Virus record (IMG/VR): IMGVR_UViG_3300043256_000125
Coordinates: 1-64,000 of that record
DNA from: a virus
DNA: 64,000 bases
Reading direction: 5' to 3' (one strand)
Made by a program: the position numbers and the translations under genes. Under the pieces are notes generated by a model that worked only from the letters and a program-made list of their open reading frames with translations, was not told the origin of the DNA and made no database searches. Positions 31,990-38,986 of the stretch are shown in pieces. Position 1 is the first letter of the stretch. Every line of letters begins with the position of its first letter.

Positions 31990-33091
31990 AGTCGTTCTCC
32001 TCTTGGGGTTGAGTTGGGGTTAGAAAATGGGACCACCATGCCTCGAGTGCTTTGTGCATTAGGGTCCCAAACACGAGCGCGTCGGATTCTTTGTGGTCGA
32101 CACGCTCGATTCCGAGTTCGTAACGGTAGTAGTGCTTCCGCCGGCAAGTCTGAAAGCACCGCAGGCGGGAATTGGTTAGGACATTGCGACCGTCGCCGTT
32201 GAGTGTGGATAGCTCCTCGTGGACGTTGGCCCGGCGTATCCAGTTGTTGCTGTCTGGGCTGTCGTAACCAGAGCAAATCCCCAGATACCCACACGCGCCA
32301 AAGTTCAGGCAGGCACCGCTGCTGCGCAGATGCCGACCGGTGCGACGTGCAATCAGTATGTCCTGAGCGAGTTCCCATAACTCTTTAGCGTATAGTTCCA
32401 TTTCATGGTCAAGTTTGAAGATTTTCTGCCGCTGAAAATATCGTTCTGGTTGGTCGAGGCACTCTTGCGTCAAGCGGATTTCGAACAGTTCGCCGTTCTC
32501 TCGATACTTGATCTGCGTGCCTTTGGGCAATCCCGCATCAGCCGTGCAGGTATCTGCGATATTTACTTGCGTATCGGAACTCACATTCATGCCGAAATAG
32601 GTTCCAAGTGACGTAATCATTGTTTTGTCTGCTTTGCTAAGCAGCTTTGGTGCGATACCCGGCTTACGAATCATGTCCCAAACAGCACCAGCAGCCTGCT
32701 GGCCAGAAAGAAGCTCTGACAGCAGATAGCAATTAACCTGCCCCTCACAAACCAATTGTTTTCGGAAATCTGAATTGACTGCGATGTCGTACGACGTAGT
32801 CTTGTGGTCGAACACCCACCGCCGGTCTTGTTCATCAATACCGAGCACATCTTTCTTGCCGGCAACCGTAAACGTCCGACTTGTGCTGGTTCGCTTGGCG
32901 GCTTGTAGGTTGTAGATTGAATGGCGAAATTCTTGCTCGACCGCTTCGGCTCGCCACGTATTATCAGCGGCGTATCGAGCATCGTAACCGCGCATCAAAC
33001 CGCGTGCGGTGGCTCGGTGTTTGTCATCGGGACTCGTCGCTTTGTCGATTGACGCCAGAGCGCTGTCTAGTGGTTTGCTTTGGCGAATCAC
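31925..33091 (-). CDS. PD-(D/E)XK nuclease in circularly permuted order
   Basis: 388 aa. GTG at 33091 with AAGGAG nine bases upstream, so the start is firm. Residues 80-125 hold the catalytic strand pair (G-K-K-D81, then D95-H-K97) and GQVNCY; C261, C267 and C273 form the C-terminal Cys set of RecB/Cas4-like enzymes. After that comes what is normally the N-terminus: TNSRLRCFQTCRRKHYYRYE and GTLMHKALEAWW (H346). Segment order is thus C-half then N-half. Likely still a DNA exonuclease or resection enzyme. Confidence 0.8.
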   Translation of the reverse strand: MIRQSKPLDSALASIDKATSPDDKHRATARGLMRGYDARYAADNTWRAEAVEQEFRHSIYNLQAAKRTSTSRTFTVAGKKDVLGIDEQDRRWVFDHKTTSYDIAVNSDFRKQLVCEGQVNCYLLSELLSGQQAAGAVWDMIRKPGIAPKLLSKADKTMITSLGTYFGMNVSSDTQVNIADTCTADAGLPKGTQIKYRENGELFEIRLTQECLDQPERYFQRQKIFKLDHEMELYAKELWELAQDILIARRTGRHLRSSGACLNFGACGYLGICSGYDSPDSNNWIRRANVHEELSTLNGDGRNVLTNSRLRCFQTCRRKHYYRYELGIERVDHKESDALVFGTLMHKALEAWWSHFLTPTQPQEENDYGNRSTDRSTSHEQPTEAFPF

Positions 33092-33339
33092 TGAGATTCT
33101 CCTTCTGTCATCACGCGCAATTCAGGAGCTTGATCGAATGGGATGGTGGCGGGAGGTGATACGGGTTTCTTGAATCGTTCGATCATGTCCAGGACCTCAG
33201 TCAGCTCGGCATCTACCGCATCGAGGTCGCTGTCGTGAACGCTCTTTGCGTTGTCGTCGGGATCCTCGAACTCGATGCGCGCAACCTCCCCCAGCAACCT
33301 TTGCGCGTTGGCGATTCGGTCGGCGATTTCTTCTAGCAT
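33088..33339 (-). CDS. Hypothetical helical acidic protein, 83 aa
   Basis: MLEEIADRIANAQRLLGEVA opening, acidic middle (DNAKSVHDSDLDAVDAELTE). Stop overlaps the nuclease start. No family. Confidence 0.65.
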   Translation of the reverse strand: MLEEIADRIANAQRLLGEVARIEFEDPDDNAKSVHDSDLDAVDAELTEVLDMIERFKKPVSPPATIPFDQAPELRVMTEGESQ

Positions 33340-33363
33340 GTCACGCTTCCTTTGTCGTTACGG

Positions 33364-33552
33364 TCACTCTTCGATACTCCGCAACTCCTGACACACGATT
33401 ATCTTCGCCATCATTTTCATCTTCATGTTCTTGGCACCAATATCACCGCTCGGCCCTAGCTTCGCCAGTTGCTCGATCATCAATTTGGACGATTCGATAT
33501 CATGCTCCAGCCAGCTCGCGAACTTATGGCATTCTTGGGCGGATAGTATCAT
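33364..33552 (-). CDS. Hypothetical helical protein, 62 aa
   Basis: ATG at 33552 overlaps the upstream TAA (TAATG). Helical (QECHKFASWLEHDIESSKLM). No family. Confidence 0.6.
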   Translation of the reverse strand: MILSAQECHKFASWLEHDIESSKLMIEQLAKLGPSGDIGAKNMKMKMMAKIIVCQELRSIEE

Positions 33553-34127
33553 TACGTCTCCTCTCCCGGTTCGTCGATCGCAAGTTGCTCTGAGTGCTTG
33601 TAGATGTGCGAGAATTTGCATCGACTACACGAACACGAGTAGTTCGCGTAAAACTCTCCGTCGGTACAGACGCCGATGTCGTAGTATTCTCGCAATGTAT
33701 CTTCTAGCTGCGGCGGGTCCTTAAGCGTGTCCCGTCGTGCTATAAACTCTTCGGCAGGCACCTTGCCGTAGTCCGCGCCGAGCTTACGTTTCGCAGCGGC
33801 GTACTCCGCCATGACCTTCACTTGGCACGCTGGACACCTCGTCCAATTATCTGCGGACATCGTTGTTCTTTCCTCTCCCGTTACGTCGACCAGGGTGGGT
33901 TGTGGGTTCTGATTCGGGTGTATCGGTACGCCCAGGGGCGCCATTTTAGCGAGGCATAACAGACAAACCGGCGGGGCTGCTGGGTCGGCCGACATGGGCT
34001 GTTCGTGACCAGGTATGATTGGATCACCGCACTCGCAGCAGTGCCACTTGCCGTCACAAAACATCTCATCAGCCATTCGCTCGGCACGGGCCTCCATTAG
34101 TTCGCCGGGGTCAGGGAGCGACTCCAT
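33552..34127 (-). CDS. Cys-rich protein, possibly two joined cassettes
   Basis: 191 aa. Residues 1-89 carry CCECG and CLLCL pairs. At 90 an ATG (33860) follows a ribosome-site linker (GTAACGGGAGAGGAAAG) of the type that separates neighbouring genes; here the stop is out of frame so the ORF runs on into a second Cys-rich module (WTRCPACQVKVMAEYAAAKR, ending CSCSRCKFSHIYKHSEQL). Either one 191-aa protein or a 101-aa protein starting at 33860 is made. Probably zinc binding. Confidence 0.65.
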   Translation of the reverse strand: MESLPDPGELMEARAERMADEMFCDGKWHCCECGDPIIPGHEQPMSADPAAPPVCLLCLAKMAPLGVPIHPNQNPQPTLVDVTGEERTTMSADNWTRCPACQVKVMAEYAAAKRKLGADYGKVPAEEFIARRDTLKDPPQLEDTLREYYDIGVCTDGEFYANYSCSCSRCKFSHIYKHSEQLAIDEPGEET

Positions 34128-34159
34128 TGTTTTCTCCTACCGTGTTAGGCGGTGGCGTG

Positions 34160-34543
34160 TTAGGCGGTGTCGACTGCGTCTGCGAACTTTCCTGCCATCT
34201 CGCTTTCCAGTAGCGCAAACATGGCATTGTGGTAGTCAGGGGACTCCAATTGCATCGCCAGCCATCGTGGAATCCAGAACTCCGTCACTTGAAGCGCTGA
34301 GCCATCATGCCAGCACGGACAGTGCAATAGCCAGCACGTATCCTGCGAGGGCGGCTGATCTTGCATGCATTCGGGTGGCGACCGCCAGTGTGTCTCGATT
34401 CCGCCCGAATACTGCGTGCCGTACTTCTCGCCGTAATCAGTGATGTGTAAGTGGACCGCGCCCTTTGCGCCCACCATGCTCCACGCGTGCATCGGGCGCC
34501 CAAAGTTCTGTTCGTAGGTGTATTTGAATCGAAATCTACTCAT
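34160..34543 (-). CDS. Hypothetical protein, 127 aa
   Basis: ATG at 34543 with CGGGAG seven bases upstream. FRFKYTYEQNFGRPMHAWSM opening, then a Cys/His cluster (CMQDQPPSQDTCWLLHCPCW). Ends in a helix. Unrecognised. Confidence 0.65.
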   Translation of the reverse strand: MSRFRFKYTYEQNFGRPMHAWSMVGAKGAVHLHITDYGEKYGTQYSGGIETHWRSPPECMQDQPPSQDTCWLLHCPCWHDGSALQVTEFWIPRWLAMQLESPDYHNAMFALLESEMAGKFADAVDTA

Positions 34544-34559
34544 CGTAGTTTCTCCCGTG

Positions 34560-34799
34560 TTAGGATGTGGCCGGTTCAACAAGCCGCGGATCGTCCCGTT
34601 CGATCCACGTCGTGCCCTCGGGACTGTGGCAACTTAGTGTTACCTCGGGCTGCCATGTGTAGGGCGGGTTCTGCCAGGTACCGACGCGAGTGCGGGTGAC
34701 CGCTTCGGCAGACCCAAACGACCAGCACCCCTTGGCTCCGCTGTTGTAGAAGTTGTTGTGGCAACCCTGGCATAGTTGCTTTGTTTTCTTTGTGGCCAT
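34560..34799 (-). CDS. Hypothetical Cys-containing protein, 79 aa
   Basis: MATKKTKQLCQGCHNNFYNS opening with CxxC. Small zinc-binding type. The linker TAACACGGGAGGAAC before the start recurs upstream of the neighbouring genes. Confidence 0.65.
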   Translation of the reverse strand: MATKKTKQLCQGCHNNFYNSGAKGCWSFGSAEAVTRTRVGTWQNPPYTWQPEVTLSCHSPEGTTWIERDDPRLVEPATS

Positions 34800-34815
34800 C
34801 GTAGTTCCTCCCGTG

Positions 34816-35337
34816 TTAGTCGGTGGCGGGTTCGGGTTCAGACTCGTCGACTACCGGCTTGCCGTGACACTGGATCGCGTAGGTGGAGTGGACTATTTCG
34901 CCCGTTTTGACCCGATTGCAGACCGCGCCGTCTACCGCACGCGGACTCATCGTCAGGTCGATTGCGCCATTGCGATCCTCAATGTTGTAGCGGACTTCGA
35001 GTTCCCCAAATTTGGTCTGCTGCGGCTCCTCGTACCCATTGGCCCGCTTGTACCCGGCACGGGCAAATAGATGCAGTAGGGCGGGCAAGACGGCAAAGTC
35101 CTGTAGGTAAGCGACGACTGTGACGCGGTCATACAGCATGCCGTAGTGGACGGACATTAAGTCGCCGGTGTTAGCAGCGAGATATTGATTCTTGATCCGC
35201 ACGGCCGCCTTTAGGTCGTCCGCGTACTTGGCGATACCGTCAAACTCACGCTGTACGTCACCCTTGGCCAGGTCCGTCTTCTCGTTAATCTCGGCCTCAA
35301 TTGCCGCCTCATCGACGGCTACGGTTTCCGCGATCAT
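34816..35337 (-). CDS. Hypothetical protein, 173 aa
   Basis: Helical start (VDEAAIEAEINEKTDLAKGD), then LMSVHYGMLYDRVTVVAYLQ and an end rich in beta strands. Coupled to the CsrA gene by TGATG. No family recognised. Confidence 0.65.
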   Translation of the reverse strand: MIAETVAVDEAAIEAEINEKTDLAKGDVQREFDGIAKYADDLKAAVRIKNQYLAANTGDLMSVHYGMLYDRVTVVAYLQDFAVLPALLHLFARAGYKRANGYEEPQQTKFGELEVRYNIEDRNGAIDLTMSPRAVDGAVCNRVKTGEIVHSTYAIQCHGKPVVDESEPEPATD

Positions 35338-35522
35338 CAGTCTTCTCCTGGTTGGTTTCTGTGAATAGCATCAAACACTTCTTTCCGGTGGACCGGAATG
35401 TCCCCGGGCGCATCGATGGCCAAGCGCACCTTGTCCCCGTGAATCTCCGCGACCATAATCGTGATGCTATCGCCGATCATGATTTTCTGTTCCACTTTCC
35501 GTGACAATACGAGATACGCCAT
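35337..35522 (-). CDS. csrA: CsrA-type RNA-binding regulator
   Basis: 61 aa, the family's usual length. MAYLVLSRKVEQKIMIGDSI, then VAEIHGDKVRLAIDAPGDIP and VHRKEVFDAI, the complete CsrA pattern with the RNA-contacting LSRK and VHRxE residues. Known: CsrA binds GGA-containing leaders and controls translation and stability of host mRNAs. A phage copy may reprogram host metabolism or regulate its own messages, many of which have GGA in their ribosome sites. Confidence 0.92.
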   Translation of the reverse strand: MAYLVLSRKVEQKIMIGDSITIMVAEIHGDKVRLAIDAPGDIPVHRKEVFDAIHRNQPGED

Positions 35523-35983
35523 GTTTCGACTCCCTTCGTAAAAAGTTGCGCGGCTTCGGCTTCGTGCTCCCCGCCGCGTTCGTACTGTGCAGCGCTCTGC
35601 GCCGCTCCATCATCTCCTCGCCAATCCGGCTTGGAGGCTATCTTGTCGTATCAAAAACCATCGCGACGGGCCGGATTACTGCGCTCATGGATTTAGAATC
35701 CACGCACCCCCGACCCTGGATTAGGGACCGACCGAGCGGGGCATATATAACTGACAGAATAGCGTAGTTCCTCATCTGTCAGTATATCCAGGATCACACT
35801 CGCTCTACGCCGCCGCCGCGATGGTTGTTCTTGTAAATACGGACGGCTATTTGTTCGCCGACTGCCGATCCTCGCCGCCGCCCAGGCGGACCCAGTACGT
35901 GGTGCCGACTTCACGGGTAGCGTCTGAGGCCACTCGGCTACCGTGCTCCTATTTCAGGCCCCGGCGGTTACTCGCTTCGTAAG
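35523..35983. other. Gap of 461 bases before the tRNA-like gene
   Basis: No gene with a ribosome site and sensible codon use seen. Holds the inverted repeat at 35744-35786 and an AC-arm-like hairpin near 35690-35704. May be a promoter, leader or regulatory RNA region for the CsrA message. Confidence 0.5.
35744..35786. promoter_or_regulatory. Inverted repeat with 8-bp perfect arms
   Basis: ACTGACAG (35750-35757) and CTGTCAGT (35776-35783) are perfectly complementary across an 18-base loop; TATA-rich flanks extend the pairing with one bulge. Could be an operator or a stem-loop in a leader RNA. Located about 220 bases upstream of the CsrA gene. Confidence 0.5.
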
Positions 35984-36117
35984 TGACTCCGACGGGACTC
36001 GAACCCGCACCCGCTCCCGTATGGCCCAGTCGAGCGATGAAACCCGAGCAACAATCGCCTTGGGACGGCGGGACAATAGCGCTGAAGCATTGTGCATTGC
36101 CATTCTGCCACGGAGCC
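35984..36117 (-). tRNA. tRNA-like gene with long structured insert (possibly Leu-CAG)
   Basis: The ends form a 7-bp acceptor (GGCTCCG with CGGAGTC, one G-U). A D-arm with GG (AGAATGGCAA) and a T-arm GCGGG-TTCGAGT-CCCGT are present. The anticodon stem holds TTCAGCG (CAG) with one mismatch. About 64 bases between the anticodon and T-arms fold into their own stem (CCCGC pairing with GCGGG). Total 134 bases, against 75-90 normally. Function as a tRNA is uncertain. Confidence 0.55.
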
Positions 36118-36122
36118 AAAGT

Positions 36123-36212
36123 GCCGGGATTTCGGCTCCCGGCGGGCCGTAGAACCTACCATCTCATGATGCTTCTCCTTTGCGGTTAGACCGCCGACGT
36201 TGTCCCGTCGGC
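36123..36212 (-). other. Two perfect hairpins beside the tRNA-like gene
   Basis: GCCGGGA-TTTCGGC-TCCCGGC (36123-36143) and GCCGACG-TTGTCC-CGTCGGC (36193-36212), each with a 7-bp perfect stem. They lie between the 100-base repeat and the tRNA-like gene and may mark RNA processing sites. Confidence 0.5.
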
Positions 36213-36245
36213 ATTGTGTTACACTTCTCGCGTTTTGTGTTTTGA

Positions 36246-36346
36246 AAAGCACGGCGGCAAGGAGCTCACAACACTCGCGGCCGTGTTTCCACGCAGCGAA
36301 ATGGGGAGGGCAAGTCACCATCGCGCGTACCGCCCGCCGTGCTGTA
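36246..36346. repeat. 100-base stem-loop repeat, copy A
   Basis: Shares its ends and several internal blocks with 37101-37198. Both begin AAAGCACGGCGGCAAGG and end CCGCCCGCCGTGCTGTA on the plus strand, and AGCACGGCGG and CCGCCGTGCT at the ends are exact inverted repeats. On the minus strand the closing stem is followed by TTT. The two copies flank the gene at 36407-37069. Confidence 0.65.
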
Positions 36347-36406
36347 CCTGACATCCGCATGGAACGCCAGGGAGTATGTGTATTGGAAAGCATGAGGAAT
36401 TTCCCG

Positions 36407-37069
36407 CTAGACCGGCATATAGGCGCCTACAGTCGCCATATCCAGGACGCTTCGTTCGATGTCTGTCAAATCCCATTGCGCCAGCACGACAAACAAGTCT
36501 TGCGTGATACGGCGCAGCAAATATGGATCTTCCGGGGCTTCAGTCCAGTTTGCCTCCCAGAGAATGACGTAGTTGTCCAGGCAGGCTTTTGGACGGAAGG
36601 CCGGGGGTACCAGCGGCACGCGAGCCCTTAAGTCGTCCCTGAGGCGAACGCTAAAATAGTCCCGTGGAAAACGAAACGTCCCAGTTTTGGTAGCCCGAGT
36701 TGCGTCGCGAGTTTGCCACGCGGGATTCATGGCGTGATCTGAGACAAAACTGCTCGCGGAATGTATCCAGCGGCCATCCGCGTCATGGAGATCACCAGCA
36801 TCCCAGCAAAACCACACCCACTTGGCGGTTGCGCGGGCGACAGCCAAAACAGGGCGACCCAGCGAATCAATGCCGGCAGATCGCATAGCTTTATTCAACG
36901 AGATCACTGTCCGGCCCATTTTGAGTTGATGGTAAGCGGCCAGTAGCTCCCTGTCCTCGGGAGTTCCAAACCCATCCGTTACTACCCGCCTGTACTCGGC
37001 GTACTTTCGTCGAGCCTGGAGCCGCCACGTTTTCGGAAGCTTCGCGTCCTCGATTACTGCTGTTGACAT
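36407..37069 (-). CDS. Hypothetical protein, 220 aa
   Basis: ATG at 37069 with AGAGG about six bases upstream. Helical start (AVIEDAKLPKTWRLQARRKY), a basic middle, then KMGRTVISLNKAMRSAGIDS and a beta end. Only gene between the two 100-base repeats. No family recognised; could be a DNA or RNA binding protein. Confidence 0.7.
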   Translation of the reverse strand: MSTAVIEDAKLPKTWRLQARRKYAEYRRVVTDGFGTPEDRELLAAYHQLKMGRTVISLNKAMRSAGIDSLGRPVLAVARATAKWVWFCWDAGDLHDADGRWIHSASSFVSDHAMNPAWQTRDATRATKTGTFRFPRDYFSVRLRDDLRARVPLVPPAFRPKACLDNYVILWEANWTEAPEDPYLLRRITQDLFVVLAQWDLTDIERSVLDMATVGAYMPV

Positions 37070-37100
37070 AGGAGCCTCTTTCGGGAGTTGGGTAAAGAGT

Positions 37101-37198
37101 AAAGCACGGCGGCAAGGGGCCAACCAAGCTCGCGGTCGTCTTGCAACTCAGCGGGTTGGTGAATGGTAGCCATCCCGCGTACCGCCCGCCGTGCTGTA
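37101..37198. repeat. 100-base stem-loop repeat, copy B
   Basis: Second copy of the element at 36246-36346; see that entry. Conserved blocks are the two ends, CCGCGAG in the middle and CTTGCCGCCGTGCTT. The region before the 36407-37069 gene's ribosome site lies at its end. Confidence 0.65.
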
Positions 37199-37258
37199 GA
37201 GGATCGAGAAACAGCCGCCGGGCGACGGCCGCCCGCGCCCGACGGCCTGAGAACTTGC

Positions 37259-37479
37259 TGACCTCGGCAGGACTCGAACCTGCACGCCTGAGGCAATCCT
37301 GCGCCATGGAATAGATCGCCGTATCCATGGTTCCCCGGACGATCGTGTACCGGGTACTTTATCGGGTTATCGCATCGCCTCAATCGGCTTCGCACTCCTA
37401 CTAATTGCATGATTTCACTTTCGATCCCACATGCTTGCGGTCGAAGTGCTTGAGCGTCTACCAATTCCGCCACGAGGTC
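37259..37479 (-). tRNA. tRNA-Leu-like gene with about 130 bases of insert
   Basis: Acceptor 5' GACCTCG (37479-37473) pairs perfectly with CGAGGTC (37266-37260), a Leu-type D-arm GCGGAATTGGTAGACGC follows it, and a perfect T-arm GCAGG-TTCGAGT-CCTGC precedes the 3' end. The span is 220 bases where a tRNA-Leu needs about 85. A 7-bp hairpin CCATGGA/TCCATGG sits in the insert. No anticodon arm could be drawn confidently. May be intron-bearing or decayed. Confidence 0.5.
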
Positions 37480-37573
37480 AGCAAACAGAACTACAGAACC
37501 GCATTCATACAGCGTATCGTGACTACACCTCCCGGAGGTTGGTCCGGTGGTGGGTGATTCGGGTTGCCGAGAC

Positions 37574-37786
37574 CTAAGCATTGACGCGCTCCGTTTTGGC
37601 GGCTGTTGTTGCTGCCTCGACGCTCGGCAATTCCGTGATCCGCAATGCCCACCATCCATCCTCTCGTTTGACCCATGTACCAATTTTGATTGACGCACCA
37701 TTGTCCGTCTCGACTTCGACGAACCTTCCCGCTTCTGGTCCGGGTGGACCATCGAATACGATGTTGATTGCTTGTCCTGTAGTCAC
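37574..37786 (-). CDS. Hypothetical protein, 70 aa
   Basis: GTG start at 37786 with GGGAGA before it. TTGQAINIVFDGPPGPEAGR, then FVEVETDNGASIKIGTWVKR: a compact beta protein of a type that recurs in phages. Unrecognised. Confidence 0.7.
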   Translation of the reverse strand: MTTGQAINIVFDGPPGPEAGRFVEVETDNGASIKIGTWVKREDGWWALRITELPSVEAATTAAKTERVNA

Positions 37787-37796
37787 CGCTTTCTCC

Positions 37797-37895
37797 CTAA
37801 AACCACGGACTCCCGACCGGAGCGTTTCGCCATTTCTCAAGCAGTTCCTCGAAGGTCGCATTGTCAATCCATTGCTTTATTTCCTCGGATGTCAT
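37797..37895 (-). CDS. Very small protein, 32 aa, of a recurrent phage type
   Basis: MTSEEIKQWIDNATFEELLE, then KWRNAPVGSPWF. Resembles small phage proteins with an ATYEELLxRWRFAPVGDP core that appear in many phage genomes under no name. GGGAAGTG lies before the ATG. Too short to appear in ordinary gene calls. Confidence 0.65.
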   Translation of the reverse strand: MTSEEIKQWIDNATFEELLEKWRNAPVGSPWF

Positions 37896-37938
37896 TGGTC
37901 ACTTCCCATGGGTTAGCGGGTGGTGGGGGAGAACAACG

Positions 37939-38142
37939 CTATTTCTTGCAAGCTTCGACACCCACAGCCACAAGGACCGCGATCACAACGGCTGCCAGAA
38001 GCGCCCCGACCGTAATCCAGATCGGCGATGCCACCCACCACCACGACCAATCGATTACCTTGCAGAGCTTCAATACAATGAAGACGATTGTCAGCAGTCC
38101 GACAAAGCCGATACCGCCAGACGACGAATTGCTGTTGCTCAC
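37939..38142 (-). CDS. Two-span membrane protein (transmembrane Fragile-X-F type)
   Basis: 67 aa from a GTG with GGAGG five bases upstream. Hydrophobic spans at about 12-28 (GFVGLLTIVFIVLKLCKV) and 40-62 around a KVIDWSWWWVASPIW turn; this pattern is known in phages as the transmembrane Fragile-X-F protein. The same open frame continues upstream through a G tract and could make a longer protein from 38466. Role unknown. Confidence 0.7.
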   Translation of the reverse strand: MSNSNSSSGGIGFVGLLTIVFIVLKLCKVIDWSWWWVASPIWITVGALLAAVVIAVLVAVGVEACKK

Positions 38143-38657
38143 GGCAACCTCCGTTTGAATGAAAGAACCCCCCCCCCCCCCGCGCCGGGCGATCGCCAAG
38201 GCGATGGAATGGCACGTGACGGGGGCTGCGTAAGAGGACGCGACGGGCCGCTTTCGGCCGGCAGGACCATCCCCATGTTCCTGGCTCGCTACATCGCGAC
38301 GCCGCGTTAGAAGAGACGCCGCCGGCCCCGATACCGTCTGTGGCTCGGGACCGTACGGCGAAACCGCTCCGTCGGTAGGGGGTGCCCGGTTGCTGTTGGA
38401 GTGTATCAGATCCCAGCCTGCCGGCAATCCGCAACCATGGCTGATCCACACATTCCCAATGATCATATCGAAGCCTCCGTGCGCATCGGCATCGTCCGCC
38501 AAGGGGCGGAATCGCCGGGAGATAGGGACGTGAGGCCCGGGGTTGCTGTCAGGCTGGTGGCCTCATGATCTCGATCGTGACGCACCAGAATCAGCGGTTT
38601 GGCCTCGATTTCCCGTGTCTCCGTGACGTTCTGCTTGGGTTGTTTTTTACGATGCCG
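38143..38657. other. Leader region of about 515 bases with an uncertain in-frame extension
   Basis: An open frame with GGAGG six bases before an ATG at 38466 runs in phase with the 67-aa membrane protein below (MIIGNVWISHGCGLPAGWDL start). It crosses a 14-base G tract, so slippage would change its phase. If translated the joint product has 175 aa. Composition between 38180 and 38450 is not clearly coding. No other gene seen. Confidence 0.4.
38168..38181. repeat. Poly-C/G tract of 14
   Basis: Homopolymer of 14 C on the plus strand (14 G on the minus strand) within the extended membrane-protein frame. Such tracts are a usual cause of phase variation and also of sequencing error. Confidence 0.8.
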
Positions 38658-38659
38658 GT

Positions 38660-38688
38660 AGTTTAGGCTATAGTCCAAAACACGTCAA
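38660..38688 (-). promoter_or_regulatory. Leftward promoter P2
   Basis: TTGACG (38688-38683), 17 bases, TAAACT (38665-38660). It overlaps the stop of the repressor gene and would drive the leftward genes below 38142. The same -10 (TAAACT) recurs upstream of the repressor. Confidence 0.6.
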
Positions 38689-38951
38689 CCCCGATCGGCC
38701 GCACTTTCCGAGAATTCTTTGGCGTCGACTGCAGTCAGCAGGTATAAGGCGTTGGTACCTAGGAGTTTAGCGACTTCGTCCACTTTCTGTAATGTGGGGC
38801 AATACTCGCCATTCATCAGGCCAGATACGGACGCGTCGCTTACGCCAGCGGCTTTTGCAAAGTCCCGTTGCGACATTCCGAGCTCGTGGAGCCGTCGACG
38901 GAAATTCTGACGGAAGATGTCAGCCGATTGGGTAGTCATTTCATTGCTCAT
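38685..38951 (-). CDS. Xre-type repressor
   Basis: 88 aa. Helix-turn-helix GMSQRDFAKAAGVSDASVSG near 25-45 followed by LQKVDEVAKLLGTNALYLL, the Cro/CI family pattern. Made from a promoter whose -10 ends six bases before the first ATG, so the message may be leaderless, as for lambda CI. A second ATG at 38939 is also possible. Probably maintains lysogeny or times early genes. Confidence 0.85.
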   Translation of the reverse strand: MSNEMTTQSADIFRQNFRRRLHELGMSQRDFAKAAGVSDASVSGLMNGEYCPTLQKVDEVAKLLGTNALYLLTAVDAKEFSESAADRG

Positions 38952-38957
38952 TCCTGT

Positions 38958-38986
38958 AGTTTAGGGTTTACGTTGCGGGCTGTCAA
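38958..38986 (-). promoter_or_regulatory. Repressor promoter (leftward)
   Basis: TTGACA (38986-38981), 17 bases, TAAACT (38963-38958). Near-consensus -35. Shares most of its bases with the rightward promoter on the other strand. Confidence 0.75.

Noticed and set aside
35690-35704. Hairpin TGGA-TTCTAAA-TCCA like an anticodon arm (CTA)
   Set aside because: No D-arm, T-arm or acceptor stem around it.
36150-36175. AAGGAG followed by ATG AGA TGG TAG
   Set aside because: Ribosome-like site before a three-codon frame; probably a gene remnant or chance.
35968-36393. Minus-strand open frame of 141 codons
   Set aside because: Overlaps the tRNA-like gene and repeat copy A. The antisense peptide TGLEPA is the usual false ORF from a tRNA 3' end.
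37054-37752. Minus-strand open frame of 232 codons
   Set aside because: It runs through the tRNA-like gene and one 100-base repeat; Arg/Ser-rich noise.
38640-38650. T run on the plus strand as terminator
   Set aside because: No stem precedes it.
38463-38678. Minus-strand open frame of 71 codons starting in promoter P2
   Set aside because: Its ATG lies in the -35/-10 spacer and would not be in the transcript; no ribosome site.
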